A stretch of DNA of 64,000 nt, from NCBI RefSeq assembly GCF_029892445.1, contig NZ_JARXVJ010000001.1, positions 1,674,001 through 1,738,000 of the forward strand, read 5' to 3'. Of this stretch, positions 34,364 through 44,491 are shown in pieces (the first letter of the stretch is position 1; each line of letters begins with the position of its first letter). Both the position numbers and the translations under genes were made by a program. Source of the stretch: Chryseobacterium sp. H1D6B (GTDB lineage: Bacteria; Bacteroidota; Bacteroidia; Flavobacteriales; Weeksellaceae). The notes under the pieces were generated by a model. The model was not told the DNA's origin, did no database searches, and saw nothing but the letters and a program-made list of their open reading frames with translations.

Positions 34364-36193
34364 ATGTTTAACATAGAAACGTTAAGGTCAAAATCCGTAA
34401 CGGAATTGACTAAAATCTTAAAGGATTTGGGCGTTAAAGTTGCAAGAAACAGCAATGAGAATGACAAAATCTTTGCAGTTCTTGATTTTCAGGCTTCTAA
34501 CCCTAAAGTTGCAAAAGATTATTTCAATACCACAGAAACCAGTATGGATACTGAAGAAAAAGTGGCAGAAGAAGTAAGACCTGCTGCAAAAAAAACAGCT
34601 CCGAAAAGAGCACCAAAACCTAAGACAGAACCAAAAGAATCTCCTGAAATACTTCCAAAAGCTGAAGAAAAAGCCGTTGAAAAGGAAATTGTTCCAGAGG
34701 AAATAAAGCCTGAAGAAATAAAGGCGCAGCCAAAACAAGAAGCAGCAGCTTCTGCTCAGGCTAAGAAAAAAAGACAAAGGGTTCCTGCTCAAGCAAATAA
34801 TTCTGAGAATCCTGTTCAGGAAAAAACAGAAGCCCCTCAAAAAGCAGAATTTAAAGAATCTGCTCCGGTTGAAGAAAGACCAAATAATCCTCAATCCCAG
34901 GCTAAACCTCAAAAAAGCCACAACCATCCGCAAAACAACGGAAACCAGCACAGAAATCAGAATCCAAACCAAAACCAGAACAACCACCCGAACCAAAACC
35001 CGAATCAGAATCCAAATCAGAACCAAAACAAACATTCTGAAAGATCTGAAGAGCATGATTCTAGAAAAGAGTTCAATTTTGACGGAATGGTTAGTATTGA
35101 AGGTGTTTTAGAGATTTTACCAGATAATTACGGATTTTTACGTTCATCAGATTTCAGCTATATCTCTTCTCCGGATGATGTGTATGTTTCTACTGCACAG
35201 ATTAGAAATTATGGATTAAAAACAGGTGATACAGTAAAGGGAATTGTAAGACTTCCAAAAGAAGGAGAGAAATATTTCTCACTTTTAAAGCCTACAGAAG
35301 TTAATGGACGTGATTTAGCATTCATTAAAGACCGTGTTGCCTTTGAATATTTAACGCCTTTGTTCCCGGAAGAGAAATTTAATCTTGCAGGAAACAACTC
35401 TACGCTGTCTACAAGGATTGTAGATCTTTTTGCGCCTATTGGAAAAGGACAGAGAGCCATGATTGTTGCACAGCCTAAGACAGGTAAGACAATGCTTCTT
35501 AAAGATATTGCCAACTCTATTGCATCCAATCATCCGGAAGTATATATGATGGTGCTTCTTATTGACGAACGTCCTGAAGAAGTTACCGATATGGAAAGAA
35601 GTGTAAATGCTGAAGTTATTGCGTCTACATTTGATGAAGCTGCGGAAAAACACGTAAAAGTAGCCAACCTTGTTTTAGCAAAAGCTCAAAGAATGGTTGA
35701 ATGCGGACATGATGTGGTTATCTTACTAGATTCAATCACAAGATTAGCAAGAGCATACAATACAGTAACTCCCGCTTCTGGAAAGGTTCTTTCCGGTGGA
35801 GTAGATGCCAATGCGTTACATAAACCAAAAAGATTCTTTGGGGCGGCAAGAAAAATTGAAAATGGAGGTTCTTTAACGATTATTGCGACAGCTCTTATTG
35901 ATACAGGTTCTAAAATGGATGAAGTTATTTTTGAAGAATTCAAAGGTACCGGAAACATGGAGCTTCAATTAGACAGAAAAATTGCTAACAGAAGAATTTA
36001 TCCTGCTATCGATTTAATTTCTTCAAGTACCCGTAGAGATGATCTTCTTCTTGATGAGGTGACCTCTCAGAGAATGTGGATCTTCAGAAAATATCTTTCT
36101 GAAATGAATCCTGTGGAAGCAATGGAATTTGTAAATAAAAACATCAAAGGAACTTTAAATAATGAAGAATTCTTGATGTCTATGAATAAATAA
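34364..36193 (+). CDS. rho: Transcription termination factor Rho with a disordered Asn/Gln-rich insert
   Basis: This 609-residue hexameric RNA helicase ends untranslated transcripts. It has a Rho N-terminal SAP-like motif (1-50), a long low-complexity segment (about 55-238), the RNA-binding cold-shock-like domain beginning [15 protein letters not shown], and the ATPase with Walker [25 protein letters not shown] and [11 protein letters not shown]. The insert is first Lys/Glu/Pro/Ala-rich and then, at about 174-223, Asn/Gln/Pro/His-rich with NPNQNQN-type repeats. E. coli Rho is 419 residues, so the insert explains the extra length. Such inserts are known in Bacteroidota Rho proteins. Confidence 0.97.
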   Translation: MFNIETLRSKSVTELTKILKDLGVKVARNSNENDKIFAVLDFQASNPKVAKDYFNTTETSMDTEEKVAEEVRPAAKKTAPKRAPKPKTEPKESPEILPKAEEKAVEKEIVPEEIKPEEIKAQPKQEAAASAQAKKKRQRVPAQANNSENPVQEKTEAPQKAEFKESAPVEERPNNPQSQAKPQKSHNHPQNNGNQHRNQNPNQNQNNHPNQNPNQNPNQNQNKHSERSEEHDSRKEFNFDGMVSIEGVLEILPDNYGFLRSSDFSYISSPDDVYVSTAQIRNYGLKTGDTVKGIVRLPKEGEKYFSLLKPTEVNGRDLAFIKDRVAFEYLTPLFPEEKFNLAGNNSTLSTRIVDLFAPIGKGQRAMIVAQPKTGKTMLLKDIANSIASNHPEVYMMVLLIDERPEEVTDMERSVNAEVIASTFDEAAEKHVKVANLVLAKAQRMVECGHDVVILLDSITRLARAYNTVTPASGKVLSGGVDANALHKPKRFFGAARKIENGGSLTIIATALIDTGSKMDEVIFEEFKGTGNMELQLDRKIANRRIYPAIDLISSSTRRDDLLLDEVTSQRMWIFRKYLSEMNPVEAMEFVNKNIKGTLNNEEFLMSMNK

Positions 36194-36243
36194 TACAATT
36201 TCCTGATCACCCTCTAATTGGAAGTGATTGCGGAATTAAAAAT

Positions 36244-36277
36244 AAACAGCAGTGAAATTTATATTTCGCTGCTGTTT
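36244..36277 (+). terminator. Terminator after rho
   Basis: AAACAGCAG pairs with CTGCTGTTT, with further pairing of GAAAT and ATTTC inside, and is followed by TTCTTTT. Confidence 0.75.
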
Positions 36278-36424
36278 TCTTTTATAGGCTTCAGAGATAA
36301 AATTAAACTAGAATGATACAAGGAAACATCTGATATTGAAAATATTAAGGGATAGTGATTATTTTGTCATATAGCTATTTAAGAATTTTCTATGTTAAAG
36401 ATTTATTAAAGTAATCTTCAATTT

Positions 36425-36455
36425 TTGATAATAGATCAAATATTGGCTAACTTTG
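36425..36455 (+). promoter_or_regulatory. Promoter of the superoxide dismutase gene
   Basis: TTG at 36425-36427 and TAACTTTG at 36448-36455 are 20 bases apart, matching the flavobacterial -33/-7 consensus. The ATG is at 36480; a longer in-frame TTG start at 36453 falls inside the -7 element. Confidence 0.65.
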
Positions 36456-36479
36456 AGTATTAACATTAAAAATAATATT

Positions 36480-37076
36480 ATGTCATTTGAATTACCAAAA
36501 CTAGCATATGCTTACGATGCATTAGAGCCTACTATTGATGCAAAAACTATGGAGATCCATTATACTAAGCATCACCAGGCTTATATCGATAACTTAAACA
36601 AAGCAATTGAAGGCACAGAACTAGCTGGAAAAACAATTGAAGAAATCTGTAAGACAGGAACTGATAAACCAGCAGTAAGAAATAATGGAGGAGGTCATTT
36701 TAACCATTCATTATTCTGGGAGATTTTAACTCCAGGAGGAAGCAAAGAGCCTGTAGGGAATGTAAAAGCTGCTATTGAAAACTATGGTGGTCTAGAAAAA
36801 TTCAAAACTGATTTTTCAGAAGCTGCTAAAACAAGATTCGGTTCTGGATGGGCTTGGTTAATTAAAAACGCAGACGGTTCTGTAGCGGTTTCTTCTACAC
36901 CAAACCAAGATAACCCATTAATGCCTGTTGCAGACGTTAAAGGTACTCCGGTGTTAGGATTAGATGTTTGGGAACATGCTTATTATTTAAACTATCAGAA
37001 CAGAAGACCTGATTATGTATCTGCATTCTTTTCTGTGGTAAACTGGGATAAAGTTGAAGAATTATTTAATAAATAA
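36480..37076 (+). CDS. Superoxide dismutase, Fe/Mn type
   Basis: This 198-residue cytoplasmic enzyme converts superoxide to oxygen and hydrogen peroxide. Metal ligands are visible as His27 ([15 protein letters not shown]), the His in NHSLFWEIL, and Asp and His in the signature [25 protein letters not shown] and NQDNPLM are also conserved. Sequence alone does not settle whether iron or manganese is preferred. The gene stands alone, with its own promoter and a strong terminator. The start at 36480 gives the standard N-terminus [16 protein letters not shown]. Confidence 0.96.
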   Translation: MSFELPKLAYAYDALEPTIDAKTMEIHYTKHHQAYIDNLNKAIEGTELAGKTIEEICKTGTDKPAVRNNGGGHFNHSLFWEILTPGGSKEPVGNVKAAIENYGGLEKFKTDFSEAAKTRFGSGWAWLIKNADGSVAVSSTPNQDNPLMPVADVKGTPVLGLDVWEHAYYLNYQNRRPDYVSAFFSVVNWDKVEELFNK

Positions 37077-37095
37077 TCTTTACTCTACATAAAGT

Positions 37096-37125
37096 AAAAA
37101 GGTTCAGAATTTTCTGAACCTTTTT
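37096..37125. terminator. Bidirectional terminator
   Basis: AAAAAGGTTCAGAA pairs with TTCTGAACCTTTTT across a tight loop, between converging genes ending at 37076 (+) and 37135 (-). Confidence 0.85.
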
Positions 37126-37134
37126 TATTGTTTT

Positions 37135-38973
37135 TTATTTTAGAATAATCGTCTTGGTAATTGTTCTTTTTTCGAGGTTCATCTTTAACAGATAATTTCC
37201 TTTTAAAATATTTTGAACATTTACTTCTGCAGCGTTTCCTTTTAAGACCAATTTTCCAGATAGATCATACATTTCCCACGAAATTAGTTTTTCGTTTCCT
37301 GTACTTATTTTGAAATAAGCAGAGGCAGGGTTGGGATAGATTTTTATTTCCGAATCAGAAGGAACTGCATCTAATGGTTTTACTGAAGGCCTGTCAGAAG
37401 AAACCTTTGAAAAGGTATTGGTTCCTTCGCAAGGAGCAATGTAAGCATGGAATATACCTTTGTCTGTACCGGTTGCATAAAATCCAGGTAATAAGTTTAC
37501 CCCATAACCGGCTCTATAATCTACAATAAGGTTAGGATTGATCGCGGAACTTCCATAGATAAAGCCGCTTGCCTGATAATTATAGGAAACAGTAACAGGA
37601 TTTACGATATAAATTTCTTCAAAACACGGGGTAGTACAGCCTCTGAAAGAAACATCGGGTCCTGGAGGATTTGTATTAGTGGCCGTAACGGTTTGCTGTA
37701 CCCCATTCAATGTGTATTTTAATCTGGCTCTGAAATTAAAAAATACATTGGAATTTATGCCTGAAGGATAGAAATCATTATAGTTTACATAAAAAGAAAA
37801 ATAATTTCCGATGATGCTTGCTGACGGAGAGGGCAGAGTGGTGATAACATTTCCAGTTCCTGCTTCCAGAACGTCCAGTTCAATGCCGTTAAATACTGCG
37901 CCTATAGGAGTTGTGAAATTACCGCTGACACTCAACGGCAGGCTTGGGCAGGATGTTACTTTTTGCGGAGCTAAGTTGATGGAAGCGTAATTAGGAACAC
38001 TGCAGTCTGATGGTAAACCGCAGAAATCATCAAAATAGCCATATCCGATATGTCCGCTGTTTCCGCAGTTTGACATTGTTACTTCTAAAGTTACAAACTG
38101 CCCCATAAATCTTGATGTGTCAATCTGCTCACACCTCCAGCCTGAATAAAGCAGGTTGTTTGATGTATTATAAGTAAAAATAGGAGCTGTTGTATTGACG
38201 TTTCTTTGAAATAATACCTGATTGCTTGCATTTATAAGTCTAACCTGATAATAAGGATAGCGCGTGTCAGATTCATGGCCGGCAGTAGGCTTTTGAAAAA
38301 ATAGTGCATAAGAATAACTAATAAAATTTTCGTTAACAACAAATTGTCTCCTCATTGAGGTTACATTTCTTGAATAAACATTAAGCTGCGACTGGTTTAG
38401 CCTGACTGCAAATTTTCCGGAATGAACTCTTGGAATACTTGGAATGTTTGGATCCGGTGAAGTATTGTCAACTAAAGTAGCATACTGATGAGGCGGCGTT
38501 ATCGTAGGAGTAGGTGAAATATTAAAAACATAATTGGTAAAACTATTCCAGCTGTTGTTCGGATAGTCGTAAGATGCAAAAGAGTATCCTGCTGTAGAAC
38601 CGCCGTTATCTTCAAAGCCGCCGTTGACGCACTGCTGAAGAACTTTAGCGTAGTATAAACCAATCTTTTCTGGATTATTTTTAAAATATATCCCTCTTAG
38701 TTTTTGAATTTTTGCCGTGTTGAGAGAATTTTGATATTCAGTAGAAGAAAGAGGCTGTCCAGTTTCTCCATTAGTGGTATTTACAGTACTTATTACTTCT
38801 GTAAAGTCAAAAGTGTTGATGTTCTGTTCAATAAAATTTTGAATTTCAACTTCTGTGTTTTTTACTTTTTCAAGACGTATTTTCTCGTCTTTTAAATAGT
38901 TTTCCTCATAGCTTTGTGCCGTAATTTTCATTACTGCGAGAAGCAGAGTGACAACAAGGAATATTTTTTTCAT
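37135..38973 (-). CDS. T9SS type A secreted protein of unknown function
   Basis: This 612-residue exported protein has a signal peptide (MKKIFLVVTLLLAVMKITAQ) and a C-terminal T9SS type A sorting domain (about 545-612: IKIYPNPASAYFKIS, WEMYDLSGKLVLKG, GNYLLKMNLEKRTITKTIILK). The central part contains a segment with CVNGGFEDNGGSTAGYSFASYDYP and YGYFDDFCG that resembles carbohydrate-binding or jelly-roll modules, but I cannot assign a catalytic domain. It lies 23 bases after the GIGT-repeat protein gene, so the two likely form an operon of surface proteins. Confidence 0.85.
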   Translation of the reverse strand: MKKIFLVVTLLLAVMKITAQSYEENYLKDEKIRLEKVKNTEVEIQNFIEQNINTFDFTEVISTVNTTNGETGQPLSSTEYQNSLNTAKIQKLRGIYFKNNPEKIGLYYAKVLQQCVNGGFEDNGGSTAGYSFASYDYPNNSWNSFTNYVFNISPTPTITPPHQYATLVDNTSPDPNIPSIPRVHSGKFAVRLNQSQLNVYSRNVTSMRRQFVVNENFISYSYALFFQKPTAGHESDTRYPYYQVRLINASNQVLFQRNVNTTAPIFTYNTSNNLLYSGWRCEQIDTSRFMGQFVTLEVTMSNCGNSGHIGYGYFDDFCGLPSDCSVPNYASINLAPQKVTSCPSLPLSVSGNFTTPIGAVFNGIELDVLEAGTGNVITTLPSPSASIIGNYFSFYVNYNDFYPSGINSNVFFNFRARLKYTLNGVQQTVTATNTNPPGPDVSFRGCTTPCFEEIYIVNPVTVSYNYQASGFIYGSSAINPNLIVDYRAGYGVNLLPGFYATGTDKGIFHAYIAPCEGTNTFSKVSSDRPSVKPLDAVPSDSEIKIYPNPASAYFKISTGNEKLISWEMYDLSGKLVLKGNAAEVNVQNILKGNYLLKMNLEKRTITKTIILK

Positions 38974-38996
38974 GGATTATTATTTGTAGGAGAAAG

Positions 38997-39941
38997 TTAT
39001 TTGTTTTTCTTTTCTAAAGCTTCGATTCTTTTTTGCTGTTCAAGAATAAGCTTGTTCTGCTCGATCGTGTATAAAGTCAATTCTTCTATCTTTTGTAATA
39101 AAAGATTCGACATTTCTCCGAGGCTTAGTCCTTTATCCCTGATTTCTTTTGCAGAAGGGATATTCGGTAAGTGATTATTTTCCTTTGTAAATTTTTCAAT
39201 TTCCTGAAGAGACGGCATTTTATAATCTGGTTTTAAGCTGGAAGAACCAGTATAATATTTTTCAAAGACATAATCTGCCGGGACTTGTAAGTCCACTTTT
39301 ACTTCTTCAGCATGAATCAGTCCCTTTACCGTTAATGGTGCATCAGGATGTTCAGATCCAATACCCACATTTCCGTTTCCTTTAATAATGAAAGGCACGT
39401 GTCCGCTTGCTCCGATATCTCTAACTCTAAAATAGTGGCTGTTAGCAGCATTTGCAGTAGAGCCAAATGATTCAACATCTATTGTCATTGCATCTATCGG
39501 CTGATTGTTGGAAGTCTGAAGTACATGAAATCTAGCCTCAGGAGATGAGGTGCCAATTCCTACTTTTCCGTTATCAGCAAGGTATAAAGGGATGTCACAA
39601 ATTCCTGTTCCGCATGGATTTACAGCATCATATCTCATAAATCCAAGTCCTTTTGACCAGGCATTTCCTTTCCAGATTGCCCATTCTTTTATCTGTCCGG
39701 CCTGAGTATAGGAATCATCAATGAATCTTAATCCTGTTGGAATGTAGCCTCCATTACCCCTGATGACAGGAATGTTGCCGTTAGCATTAATGTCTAATAT
39801 ACCGCCTGGATATTGAGTTCCGATTCCTACATTGGTCGGCGAAGAATTAAGAGTAGATCCTGTATTGCCGCTTGGGGTGTAAATTTGTGCCGAAAATAGG
39901 CATACAGACAAAACAGAAAGTGTAGAAAACAGCTTCTTCAT
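38997..39941 (-). CDS. Exported fibre-like protein with VGIGT repeats and C-terminal coiled coil
   Basis: This 314-residue protein has a signal peptide (MKKLFSTLSVLSVCLFSAQ) and three copies of a VGIGTxxPxxxL motif: VGIGTQYPGGIL, VGIGTSSPEARF and VGIGSEHPDAPL. These resemble the shaft repeats of tail-fibre-like and adhesin-like Bacteroidota proteins. The C-terminus has PSLQEIEKFTKENNHLPNIPSAKEI followed by a predicted coiled coil rich in Gln, Glu, Leu and Lys. No T9SS domain is present. It leads the operon with a T9SS cargo protein and has a -7 element upstream. The likely role is surface attachment; this is inference from the repeats. Confidence 0.75.
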   Translation of the reverse strand: MKKLFSTLSVLSVCLFSAQIYTPSGNTGSTLNSSPTNVGIGTQYPGGILDINANGNIPVIRGNGGYIPTGLRFIDDSYTQAGQIKEWAIWKGNAWSKGLGFMRYDAVNPCGTGICDIPLYLADNGKVGIGTSSPEARFHVLQTSNNQPIDAMTIDVESFGSTANAANSHYFRVRDIGASGHVPFIIKGNGNVGIGSEHPDAPLTVKGLIHAEEVKVDLQVPADYVFEKYYTGSSSLKPDYKMPSLQEIEKFTKENNHLPNIPSAKEIRDKGLSLGEMSNLLLQKIEELTLYTIEQNKLILEQQKRIEALEKKNK

Positions 39942-39990
39942 AAATTTTAATTTGTTTTTTAGGTTATTAAATTCAATTTTACGTGAATTA

Positions 39991-39998
39991 CAAATCTA
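39991..39998 (-). promoter_or_regulatory. -7 element of the fibre-like protein operon
   Basis: On the minus strand this reads TAGATTTG (TANNTTTG), about 50 bases before the ATG at 39941. Confidence 0.45.
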
Positions 39999-40139
39999 AT
40001 TAAAATGTTGGTATATATTTAAATATTTTACGAATGTTTTCTAAGTGTATCACTTCCTGGCAGGGCGTTCATCCTTAGTTCATATTTCAGCTGCTGAAGG
40101 AAATTCATGTTAAAAAGAATAATAAAAATTCACACAAAA

Positions 40140-40162
40140 AAAGCACTCATATTGAGTGCTTT
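40140..40162 (-). terminator. Terminator of the endonuclease/phosphatase gene
   Basis: AAAGCACTCA / TGAGTGCTTT forms a 10-bp perfect stem with a 3-base loop, followed by a T run on the minus strand. Confidence 0.8.
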
Positions 40163-40165
40163 ATA

Positions 40166-41353
40166 TTATGGTTCTTTCTGAAGAATAACAAATGCCGGGA
40201 AATGGTCACTGTAGCCTCCTGTAAATTGGTCTCCATTCCAAGACCTGAAAGGATAGCCTTTATAGTTTCCTTCTTTATTCACCAAATATGGCGGAGCATA
40301 AATTTCTGCTTTGAATACAGAATACTCTTTAGTCACCTGATCAGAAACTAAATTTTTCGATACGATGATCTGGTCAAATAAATTCGGCGCATCTTGATAA
40401 GCTAAAGAAGCTACCCCTTTTTTGTATAAAGGATACATCAGATTAAGATAAGGTGTTGCATCGCTTAGATCTTTAGGGCTCGGTGCTGCTTTAAGATAAT
40501 TTTTTAAACTTGAGCTTACAGGATCATCATTAAAATCACCCATTGCAAACAGTTTTGTAGAAGGATCAGCTGTTCTTACGCTGTCCATCTGCTGCTTTAA
40601 TAAGGCCGCCGCTGCATTTCTTTTTGGTAATGAAATGGCTTCACCACCTCTTCTTGAAGGCCAGTGATTCATAAAGAATGCTACTTTTTCATTATCCAAG
40701 AAACCTGTAACTACTAAAATATCTCTAGTATATTCTCTCTTTCCGTTCTCGCCGAAAATTTTCAGTTCTTTTTTTAGAGAATTTGTTACTGTGAATCTTC
40801 TTTTTTGATAAATTAAAGCAACGTCTATTCCTCTGTAATCGTAGGAATTGTAATGGATAATTCCGTAATCATATTTTGCTAGCGCGGGCTGCTTAATAAG
40901 ATCTTGAATCACCTGTCTGTTTTCTACTTCTATCAATCCTACGACAGCAGGAGCTGTTTTTGTATACTGAGCACCAAGTTCAGAAATTACTTTAGCCTCA
41001 TTTGCAAGTTTTGCTTGATAGATCTTTGTATTGTAATTTTTTGGACTTTTAGGTGTAAATTCTTCAGATCCTCCTTGATATCTTACTACTTTTTTTCCTT
41101 TTAATAAGCCGTCACTCCATTGTCCGTCATATTTTTCATTCTCTAAAAATTTTACAGAGTCTAAAGGGATGCTTCTGTGAAAAGCAGGGTTGCTTATGTT
41201 TTTAGTACCATCTATATAATCAGCAGAGCGTATAGTGTCCCAAAGGTTTTCTACATTTAAAAACCCTACCGCAGCAACTTTTCTCAGTTTTCCTTGTTGT
41301 GCGAAAGCCATTATTGAAAAGATAACGGCAAAAAAACTTAAAAATTTTCTCAT
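40166..41353 (-). CDS. Exported endonuclease/exonuclease/phosphatase family protein
   Basis: This 395-residue protein has a signal peptide (MRKFLSFFAVIFSIMAFAQQ). The EEP fold shows VGFLNVENLWDT, VVGLIEVENRQVIQDL (metal-binding Glu), FFMNHWPSRRGG, FAMGDFNDDPVSSSL (Asp and Asn) and a terminal GGYSDHFPAFV (Asp-His). Members hydrolyse phosphodiester bonds in nucleic acids or phospholipids. Export suggests action on extracellular DNA or other phosphodiesters. The gene is divergent from a TonB receptor and DUF5689 lipoprotein pair, with promoter elements on both sides of the 236-base gap, which suggests one uptake system. Confidence 0.88.
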   Translation of the reverse strand: MRKFLSFFAVIFSIMAFAQQGKLRKVAAVGFLNVENLWDTIRSADYIDGTKNISNPAFHRSIPLDSVKFLENEKYDGQWSDGLLKGKKVVRYQGGSEEFTPKSPKNYNTKIYQAKLANEAKVISELGAQYTKTAPAVVGLIEVENRQVIQDLIKQPALAKYDYGIIHYNSYDYRGIDVALIYQKRRFTVTNSLKKELKIFGENGKREYTRDILVVTGFLDNEKVAFFMNHWPSRRGGEAISLPKRNAAAALLKQQMDSVRTADPSTKLFAMGDFNDDPVSSSLKNYLKAAPSPKDLSDATPYLNLMYPLYKKGVASLAYQDAPNLFDQIIVSKNLVSDQVTKEYSVFKAEIYAPPYLVNKEGNYKGYPFRSWNGDQFTGGYSDHFPAFVILQKEP

Positions 41354-41377
41354 TTAATATTAAAATTAATTAATCGA

Positions 41378-41385
41378 CAAATTTA
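41378..41385 (-). promoter_or_regulatory. -7 element of the endonuclease/phosphatase gene
   Basis: On the minus strand this reads TAAATTTG (TANNTTTG), 24 bases before the ATG at 41353. Confidence 0.5.
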
Positions 41386-41521
41386 CTTTTTTTTAACTCT
41401 TTCAATTTTAAATAATTGTAAATTTATAATAATTTAATGAAGAGCTTTTGCTTTTTAACATAAAAGCTTGCAATGTTAAGAAAAAATAATGTTAAAAAAG
41501 TTTTAAATTCCAAATTTTGAT

Positions 41522-41529
41522 TAAATTTG
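41522..41529 (+). promoter_or_regulatory. -7 element of the TonB receptor gene
   Basis: TAAATTTG (TANNTTTG) lies about 60 bases before the ATG at 41590, divergent from the element at 41378-41385. Confidence 0.5.
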
Positions 41530-41589
41530 TGCCCCCAAGATTTAACCTATTGAAAATTAAGGGGAAAAGTATTAAAAAAATATATACTC

Positions 41590-44457
41590 ATGATTAAAAA
41601 ACTATCATTAGTCTCTTTATTTACTTTGCTTCCAGCATCGTTTTATTTTGCGCAGACCACTGTATTTGCGTATCTTAAAGATGCTGATGGAAAGCCCATT
41701 GAAAGGGCAGAAGTAGATGTAAAAGGGAATGGGAATGATGTAACGGCCGACAAAATTGGATATTTCCAGCTTGTTGATCTGCAGCCGGGACATTACCAAA
41801 TTATGATTACGAAATCCAATTACGAAAGCAAAGTAATGGAGTTTGATGTGATCAACGATGAGAAAAGAAAAGATTTAGGGACTATTACCCTGTATCCTAC
41901 TCTTACCAATGCAGATCAAGGATTAGCTATTATAGACAGCGATGATGACGAAGGCGGCAACAGCAGCCAGGCGTCTACAGTAGGATTGCTACAGTCTTCG
42001 CAGGATGTATTCAGCAGAATCGCTGCATTCGATCTAGGTTTCTACTGGTTCCGTCCAAGAGGAATTGACGGTAGATATGGAGAAACTATGCTGAATGGTG
42101 TCTCTATGATCAAATCTGACAATGGTAATGTTGATTTTGGAAACTGGGGAGGTCTTAATGAAATTACAAGATACCCTGAAATTGCATCCAATCATTCACC
42201 TTCCGAATACGCTTTCGGAGGAAACAGCTCTGTTATTTATAAAAATACCAAAGCGAGTGATTATAGAAAAGGTTTTCAGTTTACCCAATCTTTAACGAAC
42301 AGAAATTACAGAAACAGAACATCTTTAAGATACAGCTCTGGAATGAACAGCAAAGGCTGGGCATTTACAGTAATGGGGGCTAGAAGATGGGCTGACGAAG
42401 GTATTCAGGAAGGAACTTTCTATGATGCTTACGGTGCTTATTTAGGTGTGGAGAAAAAGTTTAATGACAAACACAGCATGACATTCAACTTTATTGCTGC
42501 TCCATACAGAAGATCCACTGCGAGCCCAAGTACACAAGAAGTGTATGATTACAGAGGTGTACATTACAATTCTTATTGGGGATATCAAAACGGTGAGCAG
42601 AGAAGTGAGAGAGTAAGAAAAGGTTTTCAGCCGATCTTCCAAATGCAGGATTTCTGGAAAATTGATAAAAAATCAAGCCTTTGGACTTCGGTATCTTATC
42701 AGTTCGGAAAAGACAAAGGTTCTCGTTTAGACTGGCAGAATGTACAGAATCCTTCGCCAACCTATTACAGAAATTTACCAAGTTATTATGATTCTTTAGA
42801 TCCTAATGCTTCAGTAATGGATCCTAACGGAACTATGACTACAGCACAGGATGCTTATAGAACTTCTTTAGCCGCTTGGAATTCCGGCGATCCAAATGTT
42901 ACTCAATTAAACTGGGATAATCTTTACAGAAGAAATATGCAGCAGCCTGACGGGACCTATTATGGTCAGACAGGAAAAAGAGCTTTATATTATTTAGTAA
43001 ATGATGTAAGTGATGATAAAATTTTTAATGCTTCAACCCACTTTATCCATAACTTTAATGATACAACTAAATTTTTATTAAACATCTCATATCAAAACTA
43101 CCGTTCTGAGCAGTACAGAGAAGTGAATGATCTTTTAGGAGCTGATTTTGTACTTAACAGAGATCCTTTTGCCGCTACAAACCAGCCTGGGAAATCAGGA
43201 TTGTATAATGAAGGAGAAGAGAATGTTGCTAAGAGAGTAGGAGATAGAATGACTTATGATTATATCTTCAGAAGACAAGAATTTAAAGTAAATCCAGGAT
43301 TAAAACTTTCTACTGGAAATTTTGATGTATTTATTTCTGCTCTTGCAGGATACTCTTCTTCAAGCAGAGAGGGATTATTTAATCACTATTTATATAAGGA
43401 TTCTAAAGGAGACAGCGGAGATTATAATTTCTGGAATTATGGATTGAAAGGGCAGATTGTTTATAAATTAAACGGAAGAAATTTCTTTGTTTATAACGGT
43501 GCTTACTATTCACAAGCTCCTTATTTAGAGGATTTATTTATCAATCCAAGAGTAAATTCAGCGGTTGCGCCTAACGTGAAAAACATGGTAGTGAATGCTA
43601 ATGACCTTAGTTATGTAATGTCTACACCATTCTTGAAATTAAGATTAACAGGATACTTAGTTGATACAAGTAATGAAACAACGGTACAGAGATTCTTTGC
43701 TGATGGTATTCAATTAAATAATGCTGACGATCAAGGAAACCAGACTGTAGTTCAAAGTGCATTTATTACCCAGGTAATGACAGATGTGAAAAAAAGAAAC
43801 ATAGGAGCTGAATTAGGTATTGATATTAAAATTATTCCTACTTTATCTTTACAAGGTTTAGCGAGTTACGGACAGTACACTTACCAGAATGATCCTAGAG
43901 CTTATTTCGCATCAGATGCTACAGGTGTTTTCGCTAATGGTCTTTCTTACGCTGATGTTGGAAAAGCTTATATCAAGAATTATCGTCAGGGAGGTACTCC
44001 TCAGCAGGCTTATTCATTAGGATTTAGATACAATTCTCCTAAATACTGGTGGTTTGGTGCAAACTGGAATTATTTTGATGACAATTATTTAGATCCATCT
44101 GCATTGGTAAGAACAGAATCATTTGTTCAGAATAATAATTCTTCTACCCCTTATGCTAATTTAACAGAATCAGAGCTTAGAAGAGTATTACAGCCTAATA
44201 AATTACCTTCTTCATTCTTCCTTAATGCAAATGCAGGTAAATCATGGGTTATTGGAAAATACTATGTTTTAATTTCTGCTTCCGTAAATAATATTTTAGA
44301 TAACAAAAGATATATTACAGGAGGTTTTGAACAGACAAGAAATGCTAAATACCCTGATTTTGCACAGGATAATGATAGAGAATTTACTTTGTTTGCCCCT
44401 AAATATTGGTACACTCAAGGAAGATCTTACTTTGTTAATTTACAGTTCAGATTTTAA
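41590..44457 (+). CDS. TonB-dependent receptor with carboxypeptidase-regulatory-like domain
   Basis: This 955-residue outer membrane transporter has a signal peptide (1-21), a CarboxypepD_reg-like domain (about 23-105: VFAYLKDADGKPIERAEVDVKG, GYFQLVDLQPGHYQI), a Ser/Asp-rich linker, a plug (FYWFRPRGIDGRYGETMLNGVSM) and a large beta-barrel ending SYFVNLQFRF. It is followed 34 bases later by a DUF5689 lipoprotein, a partner arrangement reminiscent of SusC/SusD pairs. A secreted EEP nuclease/phosphatase is divergently encoded. The substrate is unknown; products of extracellular phosphodiester cleavage are a reasonable hypothesis. Confidence 0.92.
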   Translation: MIKKLSLVSLFTLLPASFYFAQTTVFAYLKDADGKPIERAEVDVKGNGNDVTADKIGYFQLVDLQPGHYQIMITKSNYESKVMEFDVINDEKRKDLGTITLYPTLTNADQGLAIIDSDDDEGGNSSQASTVGLLQSSQDVFSRIAAFDLGFYWFRPRGIDGRYGETMLNGVSMIKSDNGNVDFGNWGGLNEITRYPEIASNHSPSEYAFGGNSSVIYKNTKASDYRKGFQFTQSLTNRNYRNRTSLRYSSGMNSKGWAFTVMGARRWADEGIQEGTFYDAYGAYLGVEKKFNDKHSMTFNFIAAPYRRSTASPSTQEVYDYRGVHYNSYWGYQNGEQRSERVRKGFQPIFQMQDFWKIDKKSSLWTSVSYQFGKDKGSRLDWQNVQNPSPTYYRNLPSYYDSLDPNASVMDPNGTMTTAQDAYRTSLAAWNSGDPNVTQLNWDNLYRRNMQQPDGTYYGQTGKRALYYLVNDVSDDKIFNASTHFIHNFNDTTKFLLNISYQNYRSEQYREVNDLLGADFVLNRDPFAATNQPGKSGLYNEGEENVAKRVGDRMTYDYIFRRQEFKVNPGLKLSTGNFDVFISALAGYSSSSREGLFNHYLYKDSKGDSGDYNFWNYGLKGQIVYKLNGRNFFVYNGAYYSQAPYLEDLFINPRVNSAVAPNVKNMVVNANDLSYVMSTPFLKLRLTGYLVDTSNETTVQRFFADGIQLNNADDQGNQTVVQSAFITQVMTDVKKRNIGAELGIDIKIIPTLSLQGLASYGQYTYQNDPRAYFASDATGVFANGLSYADVGKAYIKNYRQGGTPQQAYSLGFRYNSPKYWWFGANWNYFDDNYLDPSALVRTESFVQNNNSSTPYANLTESELRRVLQPNKLPSSFFLNANAGKSWVIGKYYVLISASVNNILDNKRYITGGFEQTRNAKYPDFAQDNDREFTLFAPKYWYTQGRSYFVNLQFRF

Positions 44458-44491
44458 TTTTTATTGCTAACTACTTTTTAAAATAAATAAA

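Noticed and set aside
34418-35056. A 212-codon open frame on the minus strand opposite the 5' part of rho
   Set aside because: It is the antisense of the low-complexity Lys/Glu/Gln/Asn tract of Rho, gives an implausible Phe/Leu/Arg-rich product and lacks a promoter.
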